NCBI GenBank assembly: GCA_944386455.1
Contig: CALXBC010000017.1
Coordinates: forward strand, 1 to 49,158
Direction of reading: 5' to 3'
Origin: an uncultured Clostridia bacterium
GTDB taxonomy: Bacteria > Bacillota > Clostridia > Oscillospirales > Ruminococcaceae
Length of the DNA: 49,158 nt
In this document: positions 6,169-13,880 of the stretch, one piece after another
Position numbering within the stretch: the stretch's first letter is position 1
How the letters are laid out: every line of letters begins with the position of its first letter
Notes under the pieces: model-generated
The model's database searches: none
Told to the model about the DNA's origin: nothing
What the model saw: only the letters and a program-made list of their open reading frames with translations
Program-made: the position numbers and the translations under genes

Positions 6169-6969
6169 ATGATTTTTTCCTGTCAGAATCTGTCCGCCGG
6201 TTACGGAAGCCGGGCTGTGCTAAAGAATGTCAGCTTTTCTGTCCGCCCGCACAAGCTGACCGTGCTGCTCGGCAAAAACGGCTGCGGGAAATCCACACTG
6301 GTATCCTGCATCAACCAGCAGCTGCCGGACTATACCGGCCTGATCACCTGCTGCGATCGGGACATCCGTCTCATGACGCCGCAGGAACGTGCCAGGGCGG
6401 TTGCAATTCTGCCGCAGATTCTCCCCTCTCCCGCAATCACGGTGCAAGAACTTGCCGCATTTGGCAGAAGCCCCTATCTCGGCTTCGGAAAACGGATGAC
6501 GGAACAAGACCGTCAAATTGTGCAGCAGGCAATGACAGATGCGGGTGTGGCCGGCTTGGCAGACGAGCCGGTATGCCGTCTGTCCGGCGGAGAACGGCAA
6601 AAGGCCTTTCTTGCGATGATCCTGGCACAGGACACGCGGCTGGTCGTCATGGATGAGCCCACCACCTATATGGATATCGCATATCAGGCCTATTTTCTGG
6701 ATATGCTCCGCCTGCTGAAAACGAAGCATAAAAAAACACTGCTGGTCGTGATGCATGATCTGCCCGCCGCGCTGGAAGCCGCGGACGATGTCGTTGTCCT
6801 GCATGACGGGCAGGTCAGATTCTGCGGGACGGCGGATGACTGTCTGGGCTGCGGCGTGCTGGAAGACGTTTTCGGCGTGAAACAACATATTTTTCAGGAC
6901 AACGGCAGACAGTATATCGTATTTGACGGAAAAGCGCCGGCGGTTTTGCATGAGTCCGACAAAATTTAA
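6169..6969 (+). CDS. FecE/BtuD-type ABC transporter ATP-binding protein (orphan)
   Basis: A 266-residue ATPase of the iron-siderophore/cobalamin/haem import family. Visible motifs are Walker A GKNGCGKST (residues ~36-44), an LPQ Q-loop, the signature LSGGERQK, Walker B LVVMDEPTT and the switch His in VVMHDLP. Such subunits pair with two FecCD-type permeases and a binding lipoprotein on the membrane. None of these is adjacent here, so it must either partner with a transporter encoded elsewhere or be a leftover. GAAAGGAG precedes the ATG. A consensus promoter separates it from the following paaK-like gene, so it is probably a single-gene transcript. The substrate cannot be read from the ATPase. 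Confidence 0.85.
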   Translation: MIFSCQNLSAGYGSRAVLKNVSFSVRPHKLTVLLGKNGCGKSTLVSCINQQLPDYTGLITCCDRDIRLMTPQERARAVAILPQILPSPAITVQELAAFGRSPYLGFGKRMTEQDRQIVQQAMTDAGVAGLADEPVCRLSGGERQKAFLAMILAQDTRLVVMDEPTTYMDIAYQAYFLDMLRLLKTKHKKTLLVVMHDLPAALEAADDVVVLHDGQVRFCGTADDCLGCGVLEDVFGVKQHIFQDNGRQYIVFDGKAPAVLHESDKI

Positions 6970-6977
6970 AAAACCGA

Positions 6978-7006
6978 TTGTCAGTAACTAAAAAAAATGC
7001 TATAAT
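6978..7006 (+). promoter_or_regulatory. SigA-type promoter of the paaK-ACT pair
   Basis: TTGTCA (6978-6983), 17 bases, TATAAT (7001-7006), about 65 bp upstream of the phenylacetate-CoA ligase ATG. Confidence 0.75.
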
Positions 7007-7071
7007 AGCTTCATGAAAAATAGAAAGTGTATGACTGCGCTTTCTGAGATAACAGAGAGGAATGTTCACCA

Positions 7072-8373
7072 ATGTCAAACTATTATCAGCCCGAGATCGA
7101 ATGCGCATCCCGGGAACAAATCCGGGCGTGGCAGGACGAACGCCTTGTGAAAACCGTCAGACGGGTTTATGACAACGTCGCTTATTACCGCAGACTGATG
7201 GAGGAAAAGGGTGTGACACCCGATGATATCAAATCGGTTGATGACCTGCACAAGCTGCCCTTTCTGACCAAAGACGATCTGAGGGATGCCTATCCTTACG
7301 GCCTGGTTGCCGCACCGCTGCACGACTGTGTGCGAATCCAGTCCACCAGCGGCACGACCGGCCGGCGTGTTGTGGCCTTTTACACCCAGCATGACCTCGA
7401 TTTATGGGAGGACTGCTGTGCACGCGCCATTGTGGCGGCCGGCGGAACCAAGGACGATGTCGTTCATGTCTGTTATGGATACGGGCTGTTCACCGGCGGT
7501 CCCGGCCTCAACGGCGGCTCTCACAAGGTCGGCTCCCTGACCCTGCCGATGTCCTCGGGAAATACAGACCGCCAGATCCAGTTTATGTGCGATCTTGGTT
7601 CCACCATTCTCTGCTGCACGCCGTCCTATGCTGCTTATCTGGCAGAAAGTATCTGCGAACGGGGACTGCGGGACAAAATCAAGCTGAAGGCAGGTATTTT
7701 CGGCGCGGAAGCCTGGAGCGAAGAAATGCGTCAGGATATCCAGAACAAGCTGGGCATCAAAGCCTATGATATTTATGGGCTGACTGAGATCTCCGGCCCC
7801 GGCGTTTCCTTTGAGTGCGGCGAGCAGACCGGCATGCACATCAACGAGGATCACTTTATTGCGGAGATCATTGATCCTGCGACCGGCGAGGTGCTGCCCG
7901 ACGGAGAAAAGGGCGAGCTGGTTTTCACCAGCATCACCAAAGAAGCCTTCCCGCTGCTGCGCTACCGCACCCGTGATATTTGTGTTCTGTCCCATGAAAA
8001 ATGCTCCTGCGGCAGAACCCATGTCAAAATGACAAAGCCGATGGGACGCAGCGACGACATGCTGATCGTCAAAGGGGTCAACGTATTCCCGTCACAGATT
8101 GAGACCGTACTGCTGAACAAGGGCTATCCTGCAAACTATCAAATTGTGGTCAGCCGTGAAAACAACAGCGACAAGCTGGAAGTCATGGTTGAAATGACGC
8201 CGGAGATGTTCTCGGATTCGGTCTCCGAGGTTGGAGCCAGGGAGAAAGAACTGGTTGGGGCATTAAAGGCAATGCTGGGCATTTATGCAATTGTGAAGCT
8301 GGTTGCCCCCAAAAGCATCACCCGCAGCGAAGGAAAAGCAGTCCGTGTCATTGATAAGCGGAACCTTTATTAA
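7072..8373 (+). CDS. paaK: Phenylacetate-CoA ligase family (aryl-CoA synthetase)
   Basis: A 433-residue cytoplasmic ANL-superfamily enzyme, full length for the PaaK family. It would activate an aryl acetate (phenylacetate or the indole/hydroxyphenyl analogue) with ATP and CoA, releasing AMP and pyrophosphate. Motifs in order: the phosphate-binding loop STSGTTGRR (91-99), the YGLTEISGPG adenine site, YRTRDI, and GRSDDMLIVKGVNVFP at the hinge to the C-terminal domain. A GAGAGGAA site precedes the ATG. It is followed after 35 bp by an ACT-domain gene, a pairing frequently found with indolepyruvate ferredoxin oxidoreductase genes, which convert aromatic amino-acid keto acids to aryl acetyl-CoA; those subunits are absent from this window. 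The exact aryl substrate is uncertain. Confidence 0.9.
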   Translation: MSNYYQPEIECASREQIRAWQDERLVKTVRRVYDNVAYYRRLMEEKGVTPDDIKSVDDLHKLPFLTKDDLRDAYPYGLVAAPLHDCVRIQSTSGTTGRRVVAFYTQHDLDLWEDCCARAIVAAGGTKDDVVHVCYGYGLFTGGPGLNGGSHKVGSLTLPMSSGNTDRQIQFMCDLGSTILCCTPSYAAYLAESICERGLRDKIKLKAGIFGAEAWSEEMRQDIQNKLGIKAYDIYGLTEISGPGVSFECGEQTGMHINEDHFIAEIIDPATGEVLPDGEKGELVFTSITKEAFPLLRYRTRDICVLSHEKCSCGRTHVKMTKPMGRSDDMLIVKGVNVFPSQIETVLLNKGYPANYQIVVSRENNSDKLEVMVEMTPEMFSDSVSEVGAREKELVGALKAMLGIYAIVKLVAPKSITRSEGKAVRVIDKRNLY

Positions 8374-8408
8374 AATCAGGTCCGTATCATAAAAAGGAGT
8401 GAGCAGCA

Positions 8409-8849
8409 ATGACAGCAAAACAGATTTCCGTATTTCTGGAAAACAAACCCGGACAGCTGGTTGAACTGGCAAAAACACTGAACCAGAACAATATTGACAT
8501 GCGCGCATTGTCTCTTGCGGACACAAAGGATTTCGGGATCGTACGGCTGATTGTGGATGATCCGTATAAAACGGCCTGTGTGCTAAAAGAGGCAGGCTAT
8601 ATTTCTTCCATCACGCCGGTGCTTGCCATTGAGATCCCGGATGAGCCCGGCAGTCTGATGCAGGTGCTGAGCCTGCTGGGAGAAAACGGGCTGAATTTGG
8701 AATACACCTATGCGTTTACTGCCCGAAAAAAAGACTGCGCTTACATGATTCTGCGGATGGCAGACAATGACAAGGCTGTCGAGGTGCTCAACAAAAACGG
8801 CGTTCGGCTGATTTGTCAAAGCGACCTCTCCGCTTTGTTTGAAGACTGA
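8409..8849 (+). CDS. Tandem ACT-domain protein
   Basis: A 146-residue soluble protein made of two ACT repeats: residues ~3-65 (QISVFLENKPGQLVELAKTL) and ~72-140 (VLAIEIPDEPGSLMQVLSLL). ACT domains bind amino acids, usually at dimer interfaces, and give feedback control. This type sits next to phenylacetate-CoA ligase or indolepyruvate ferredoxin oxidoreductase genes in many anaerobes, so sensing an aromatic or branched amino acid to control aryl-acid metabolism is a reasonable inference. An AAAAGGAG site lies just before the ATG. It shares the upstream promoter with paaK. Its stop is followed directly by the inverted-repeat element. Confidence 0.85.
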   Translation: MTAKQISVFLENKPGQLVELAKTLNQNNIDMRALSLADTKDFGIVRLIVDDPYKTACVLKEAGYISSITPVLAIEIPDEPGSLMQVLSLLGENGLNLEYTYAFTARKKDCAYMILRMADNDKAVEVLNKNGVRLICQSDLSALFED

Positions 8850-8850
8850 A

Positions 8851-9110
8851 ATAAAAAATCTCCGGCGGAATGAACCGCCGGAGAAAGCGTGCCGGCTTTT
8901 TCGGCACGCATTTAAAAGCGGGGGCATCCCCCTCTTATAATATCACCCCCCCAACAAACCGCTAACGCGGGTTGTTGGGGGTGTTCGTCTTGCTTCGCAA
9001 GTCGCGATGCACATGTCCTCGGTTGCTCCATTTAAAAGAGGAGGATCTCTAAAATATCCCCTTTTTGGACAGTACGGCTCCGGCGGTTCATTCCGCCGGA
9101 GATTTTTTAT
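8851..9110. mobile_element. 260-bp MITE-like element with perfect 33-bp terminal inverted repeats
   Basis: 8851-8883 and 9078-9110 are exact reverse complements (33 of 33). Each arm is itself a hairpin, CTCCGGCGG/CCGCCGGAG with a six-base loop, and the outermost bases are ATAAAAAATC / GATTTTTTAT. The 194-bp interior holds a GCGTGCCG/CGGCACGC hairpin, a 15-bp stem with one mismatch (8948-8962 with 8967-8981) and an imperfect direct repeat starting CATTTAAAAG (about 8909 and 9030). It contains no gene. It sits between convergent genes, and its T runs lie at the outer ends, so each arm terminates the transcript that has already crossed the element. No clear target-site duplication was seen. Confidence 0.65.
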
Positions 9111-9132
9111 GACTCGCTTATCACAAGCAGTA

Positions 9133-9930
9133 TTACTCTCCTGTATAATATACGTCTTCCCCAAACCATTTTTCACAGATCTCTGCGGTTTTTCCTTCTT
9201 CGTACAATTCATCCATTGCTTTCTGGATACGGTCGCGCAGCTCGGTATCATCCTTGCGCACCGCAACTCCATACAGCTCATCCGCCAGAGTTTCGTCCAG
9301 CTTGCGGAACTTGCCTTTCTGGGTATCCTGCGCCATAAAATAGTCTGCAACCACTTCGTCAATCACGACTGCGTCTGCCCGTTCCAGCTCCACCTGGGTA
9401 AAGCAGGTGATATTATCTGCAAACACCGTTGGTTCCCCTCCCAGGGAATCGCGGAATTCCTTGTTCTTTTCTTCTTCGATGGCATCTACGGCCGTAGATC
9501 CTCTCTGAAGCACGATCGTTTTCCCCTTCATATCAGCCAGTGTCTGAATAGAAGAATCATTGCGCACCACGACCACCTGGCGATTTTTCAGATAAGGCCT
9601 TGTGAACAGCATTTTTTCTTCCCGTTCCGGCGTAATCGTCAGCCCGTTCCATAGAATGTCCACAGTTCCGCCAGCCAGCTCGGTTTCTTTGGAGTTCCAG
9701 TCAATTGCCTGCAGCTTCAACTCAACACCCATCTTTTCTGCGACTGCCTTTGCCAGATCAACGTCGAAGCCTACCAGTTCACCGTTGCTGTCGTTGAATC
9801 CCATCGGCGGAAAGCTGACGTCCAATCCCATAACCAGCGTGTTTTCATCATTTTCCCCGCATCCAGCCAAAAGCGAGACGGACATGATGCCGGTCAACAG
9901 CAGGGACAATAGCTTCTTTGCTTTTTTCAT
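9133..9930 (-). CDS. Amino-acid ABC transporter substrate-binding lipoprotein
   Basis: A 265-residue family-3 solute-binding protein. The N-terminus has a lysine-rich start, a hydrophobic stretch and the lipobox LLAGC with Cys24 as the lipidation site, so the mature protein is tethered to the outer face of the membrane. The body shows the SBP_bac_3 signature GFDVDLAKAVAEKMG (polar amino-acid binding) and a C-terminal EICEKWFGED segment common in glutamine/arginine/cystine binders. No permease or ATPase lies beside it, so it is an orphan binding protein or one whose transporter is encoded elsewhere. A GGATGGAGAAAG-like site precedes the ATG, and a TATAAT box (10031-10026) lies upstream with a poor -35. 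Confidence 0.88.
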   Translation of the reverse strand: MKKAKKLLSLLLTGIMSVSLLAGCGENDENTLVMGLDVSFPPMGFNDSNGELVGFDVDLAKAVAEKMGVELKLQAIDWNSKETELAGGTVDILWNGLTITPEREEKMLFTRPYLKNRQVVVVRNDSSIQTLADMKGKTIVLQRGSTAVDAIEEEKNKEFRDSLGGEPTVFADNITCFTQVELERADAVVIDEVVADYFMAQDTQKGKFRKLDETLADELYGVAVRKDDTELRDRIQKAMDELYEEGKTAEICEKWFGEDVYYTGE

Positions 9931-10148
9931 CTTTCTCCATCCTTTTATAATTATTACAGAAAGCAGCTACCTGACTGGCTTTTCTGCTCTCTTTGCTGAT
10001 CCCATTATTCAGCAGGCTATTAAACATTATATCAGTTTAACATGCTAAAATGCTAATGTAATAAACAAATATAAAGTCGGATTATTTTAAGTTATCTCTC
10101 TTATTCTTCCGTTTTGAGCTGATTCCTTATTTTTTCTCGCAAATGCGG

Positions 10149-12254
10149 TCAATCCAGATTTTCCTTTTCCGCCCGTCCCACAATCTCGAGCAGCTGCTCC
10201 TGATATTCGTTGGGAATCAAAAAGCAGTAGCCGTCTCCAAATGTTACCGCATTGCAGGGCAGATCACTGTAATATACAGGCTGCAGATGTTTCAGCAGAA
10301 ACGCTCTGTCTTCCGGATCGGTGACCTGATACAGGCTCTGATACGGACTGTATTTGTCATAGTAATATCCCGCATTGGACGCTCTGTTTTGAAGCATATG
10401 ATAAGTCGGCTGTTCGCAGAGCGACAGCTGCACCTGCTCTGCAGCGGCAAATTCCGCCACTCTGCTGCGAAAGGATTCCAATTTGCCTCGTTTTTCCAAC
10501 AGCTCCAGTATGTTTTTATCACATTCGTATATCAAAATCACCTGTTTTTTGCTCCAGTGTGTTGCAGCGTCTGCGGCGGACAATTTTACCTTTTTCGCAC
10601 TGGAAGCCATATGAAAAAAGCTGCTTTCGACAGGACTCAAAATGGCGATTCTGCCCACATAGTCTGCGGTCGGCGCCGTCTCGAATCCCAGCGGGCGCGC
10701 CAGAATATCCTTTTTCAGCGCCTGTGCAACCTCGTCCGCTGCAATCCCGAGGCTTTCATAGGCTACGACCTCTCCTTCCTTCACAAATGGTTCCATCACT
10801 GCAGTTCTGGCTTTCAGACCATAAGTAAAGCCATCTTCCAGAAAAGGGTATTTTTGTTCCAGAAATTCCTGCGAACAATTCAGTGCCACTAGATTTTGCA
10901 GTTCCTTTTCACTGATGAGCCGGTAGCTTCTGCGGAAAACAGAGCCGTTTTTCATGCGGTACTCCAGATTAATATCAACATCCAGCGAGGTATTTCCCTC
11001 TTCCAATGTCTCTTTCTTTTCCAGCAGCGACTGGTGAATCTCATGAACCAGGGCGATATTTTCTGTTTCCCGGTACACCATATATTGGGGAGATTCAGAA
11101 ATCACAGTGCCGCTGCCCGTACGATACCGCGCATATGTCTGATAGTCTCCTGCTTCGACTGTGCGAATCGCCACGGATTCGATTTTGTCCAAACTGGGAA
11201 TCCGCATGACATATCCAAAACCGCCGGTTGCTTCAAATGATAAGATAAATACCGCCATTCCGACAGCAATGCCTGCTCCGCGCAGCACAACAGGCGCCAG
11301 CCTTTTGAACCCCCTGTTGGACAAAACAGAAATGATAAAATAAGCAAGAAAGCCGAGAAACAGCGCTGAAATCAATTCGCTTCCCCAAATGTAGACAAAG
11401 ATAACAACTGCCACCGAAATAAAGATGCTGATAATGTGAAACAAAAAACGATAAGAAAACGCGGAACCTGTATTTTCGCTTTTTCTGTTCTGGTATAACA
11501 GCAGCGACAGAAAAAACAGTCCCGCAGCCATCAGTACAGGAAAAACTGCAGTCCAGCTCCAGCTGCCGTCTATAATCGCCATATAATAAAACGGGGTAAA
11601 CGCAAGCAGCCAGTCGCCAAGCTCAATACTGCCGGAAAACCCATACAGCCTCGCCGCAAACTCAGGCACACTGTAACAAATCCCAAGCAGCGCAACCGTC
11701 AGGCCTGTTCCATATAAAATCGCTTCCCAAATGGTACCGCAGCAGCAAATGACAAAAACCACAAAAACATACAGACAAGCAGAGAACAGTAAAATCTGTC
11801 CCACGGATTCAGACAGTCTGTCCTGCACATCGAGCGCATGAGAGATTGCCCAGGCTGAACCAAGTCCGGCAGCAGCCGGCAGCAGCGTTATGGTAAAGCC
11901 GGCCAGAAAACGTCCGAGAAAGAGGGCGCTGCGCTTAATCGGAAGAGAATGATACAGATCAATCGCTCTGCGGCTGTACAGATAATGAAAGGACAGAAAA
12001 GGTGTGACAATGCTCAAAACAACGGGCAGTATGACCGAAATGCCCCATAAAAGGCTGTCCCAGTCATAATAATAATTCTGATAGTCAAAAACCGGGGTCA
12101 AACGCGTTTCATATGCTTTCAGCAGTGGGTGGACCGGCGCGGCCAGCATCATAACCAAGCTGAAAACAAAAAGGCCGCGGTTTCTTTTCAGCATATCCGT
12201 ATACGTCGAAAACCATTTGGGGGTCTTATGCAAAAATGTCTTTGTAGTCATACC
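10149..12254 (-). CDS. ABC-2-type multidrug/antibiotic exporter permease (Ytr-like)
   Basis: A membrane protein of about 700 residues. The first ~340 residues contain repeated hydrophobic segments (for example VFSLVMMLAAPVHPL, VVLSIVTPFLSF, ILLFSACLYVFVVFVICCC, then four more), typical of an ABC-2-type exporter permease; the remaining ~350 residues are a largely soluble domain of the kind annotated as DUF6449. It overlaps the upstream ATPase gene by about 30 bp and completes a GntR-ATPase-permease operon like Bacillus ytrABCD or related cell-envelope stress exporters. ATG 12254 is preferred (GGGCGAAAGGG site); ATG 12272 is also possible. Substrate unknown. Confidence 0.75.
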   Translation of the reverse strand, partial: GMTTKTFLHKTPKWFSTYTDMLKRNRGLFVFSLVMMLAAPVHPLLKAYETRLTPVFDYQNYYYDWDSLLWGISVILPVVLSIVTPFLSFHYLYSRRAIDLYHSLPIKRSALFLGRFLAGFTITLLPAAAGLGSAWAISHALDVQDRLSESVGQILLFSACLYVFVVFVICCCGTIWEAILYGTGLTVALLGICYSVPEFAARLYGFSGSIELGDWLLAFTPFYYMAIIDGSWSWTAVFPVLMAAGLFFLSLLLYQNRKSENTGSAFSYRFLFHIISIFISVAVVIFVYIWGSELISALFLGFLAYFIISVLSNRGFKRLAPVVLRGAGIAVGMAVFILSFEATGGFGYVMRIPSLDKIESVAIRTVEAGDYQTYARYRTGSGTVISESPQYMVYRETENIALVHEIHQSLLEKKETLEEGNTSLDVDINLEYRMKNGSVFRRSYRLISEKELQNLVALNCSQEFLEQKYPFLEDGFTYGLKARTAVMEPFVKEGEVVAYESLGIAADEVAQALKKDILARPLGFETAPTADYVGRIAILSPVESSFFHMASSAKKVKLSAADAATHWSKKQVILIYECDKNILELLEKRGKLESFRSRVAEFAAAEQVQLSLCEQPTYHMLQNRASNAGYYYDKYSPYQSLYQVTDPEDRAFLLKHLQPVYYSDLPCNAVTFGDGYCFLIPNEYQEQLLEIVGRAEKENLD

Positions 12255-13137
12255 CTTTCGCCCCCATTTCATAAATAAAAATTTCCTCTAAACTTAACGG
12301 AAATTCCTCAACCGCCAACGGCTTTAAATCCCCGATTTTTCTCTCCAGCACCTGGCGCTCCCCGCGGATCACCAGCGTGACAAATTTTCCCGTAATGTCG
12401 CAGCTGAGCAGCCGGAACCGGGAGAATGCTTCTTTAGCGACCGGCTCTGAAAAGGCCAGCTGATATTTGTGTACTTCTTCCTTCAGCCGATCCAGCGTGA
12501 TATCGTAAAGCAAACCGCCATGATAGAGAACGCCGACCCGGTCGCAGAATTCATCCAGCTCCCGAAGATTGTGTGAGCTGATCACCACGGTGATTTCCTT
12601 ATCTGCGGCAATGTCTATCATAACCCGCCGCAGCCTCTGGCGCATGACAGGGTCAACACCGTCAAAGGATTCGTCCAGCAGCAGATATTTGGGGTTTGAG
12701 GCCAGCGCAAGCAACAGAATAGCCTGCCGGCGCATTCCCTTTGAATAGGAACTGATCTTGTTTTTGGACGGCAGCTCAAAACTGGCCATCAGCTGTTCGT
12801 ATAAAACGGTATCAAAGTCTGGATAATAACATTGATAAAACTCTGTCATTTCTTCCATTGTGGTCTGAGGCAGAAAATAGGGATCATCCGGTACAAAAAA
12901 CATTTTTTCTTTGACGGCTGCATTGTCCGTAATATTCTCTCCATCCACCGTCAAAAGACCGCTGTCCACTGTATAGACGCCGCTGATCAGCCGCATCATT
13001 GTCGATTTTCCGGCGCCGTTTGCCCCGATCAGCCCATAAATTGAGCCCTTTGGAATCTGAAGGTCTGCAATGTCCAGTACCAGATTTCCGTCCAGGAACT
13101 TTTTCACTTGATCGAATACAATCACCCTTCTGACCAT
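12226..13137 (-). CDS. ABC transporter ATP-binding protein (Ytr-like)
   Basis: The ATPase subunit of the exporter encoded just downstream. Motifs in order: Walker A GANGAGKST, the signature SYSKGMRRQ, Walker B YLLLDESFDGVDP and the switch region VVISSHNLRELDEF. The SYSKGM variant is typical of YtrB/YxlF-type drug and bacteriocin exporters rather than importers. The frame is open up to 13191; alternatives for the start are ATG 13191, ATG 13137 and GTG 13125. Family members begin about 5 residues before VIVFDQV, favouring the last two, and GAAAGGA lies there. The gene follows the GntR regulator closely and overlaps the permease, so the three are one transcript. Confidence 0.85.
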   Translation of the reverse strand: MVRRVIVFDQVKKFLDGNLVLDIADLQIPKGSIYGLIGANGAGKSTMMRLISGVYTVDSGLLTVDGENITDNAAVKEKMFFVPDDPYFLPQTTMEEMTEFYQCYYPDFDTVLYEQLMASFELPSKNKISSYSKGMRRQAILLLALASNPKYLLLDESFDGVDPVMRQRLRRVMIDIAADKEITVVISSHNLRELDEFCDRVGVLYHGGLLYDITLDRLKEEVHKYQLAFSEPVAKEAFSRFRLLSCDITGKFVTLVIRGERQVLERKIGDLKPLAVEEFPLSLEEIFIYEMGAKGYDYKDIFA

Positions 13138-13206
13138 TCCTTTCGTTTCCATGTTCCATGGCTTCGCCCGCAGCGCCGTGCACTGCATCATATCCGCCGT
13201 TCTCTT

Positions 13207-13596
13207 TTATTTCAGCCCGTTTTTTCTGCTTTTAAATTCCGTTTCACACTCGTCTGCCATCTCGATGATTCTTTCTTTTTCTATCCCGGCAAGAAGCGCT
13301 TCTTTCAGACTTTCTTTCAGTTTTTCCTCCGCCGCTCTGCGGAATCCCGGCAGCAGCTCCAGCCTTGGTGAAATAAAGCTGCCCTTTCCGCTGAGAGAAT
13401 AAATGACGCCCTCACTTTCCAAGGCCTGATATGCCTTCTGAACGGTGTTCGGGTTGACTCCAAGCTCTCTGGACAATGCCCTGACCGAAGGCAGCTGTTC
13501 ATCCGGCTCCAAAATCCCGAGCAGCGCATTTTCTACAATAACCCGCTTCAGCTGTTCATAGATCGGGACGCCGCCCTGCAGATTGACTGTAAACAT
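13207..13596 (-). CDS. GntR-family transcriptional regulator (YtrA subfamily)
   Basis: A 129-residue repressor. Residues ~10-75 form the GntR winged helix (YEQLKRVIVENALLGILEPDEQLPSVRALSRELGVNPNTVQKAYQ), with the strong SVR-x-L-SRELGVNPNTV recognition region. The short C-terminal part, without a large effector domain, is the mark of the YtrA subfamily, which controls linked ABC exporters. ATG 13596 is chosen because AAAAAGGA precedes it and it gives the usual MFTVNLQGGVPIYEQ start; the frame extends to 13638. It heads the regulator-ATPase-permease operon, and an inverted repeat at its own promoter suggests autoregulation. Confidence 0.88.
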   Translation of the reverse strand: MFTVNLQGGVPIYEQLKRVIVENALLGILEPDEQLPSVRALSRELGVNPNTVQKAYQALESEGVIYSLSGKGSFISPRLELLPGFRRAAEEKLKESLKEALLAGIEKERIIEMADECETEFKSRKNGLK

Positions 13597-13629
13597 ACCG
13601 TTTCCATCCTTTTTGCACGCCGACACTTT

Positions 13630-13693
13630 CTGTATCAAGTGTATTAGAATTGTTCATACAGCTAATTATAAGCAAAGAATTTGCATAATTCAA
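13630..13693 (-). promoter_or_regulatory. Promoter and probable GntR operator of the Ytr-like operon
   Basis: On the minus strand TTGAAT (13693-13688), 17 bases, TATAAT (13670-13665). Immediately downstream, over the predicted start site, CTGTAT (13630-13635) and ATACAG (13656-13661) form an inverted repeat, with a second TGTAT/ATACA pair nested inside (13640-13644, 13656-13660). YtrA-type regulators bind such separated half sites. Confidence 0.65.
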
Positions 13694-13764
13694 GATGCAG
13701 AATAACCAAATTTTTTTTATATTCTTTGAAAATAACGGCATTTGGCAGGAATTTTGGAAAACGC

Positions 13765-13793
13765 TTGAAATCCCCTGAAATATCAAGTATAGT
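13765..13793 (+). promoter_or_regulatory. SigA-type promoter of pyruvate kinase
   Basis: TTGAAA (13765-13770), 17 bases, TATAGT (13788-13793). The leader to the ATG at 13881 is about 80 nt and contains an AGGAG...CTCCT hairpin. Confidence 0.65.
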
Positions 13794-13880
13794 ATAGTGG
13801 GGAAGATTTTGAAATAGGAGTAAAAGCTTGTTTTCAGGAGTATGGCTCCTTATATTCATATACTTGAGAGGGGTTATTTT

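Noticed and set aside
8946-9005. CRISPR-like repeats suggested by the palindromic sequence near 8950
   Set aside because: No regularly spaced identical repeats with unique spacers; the palindrome is a single hairpin inside the inverted-repeat element.
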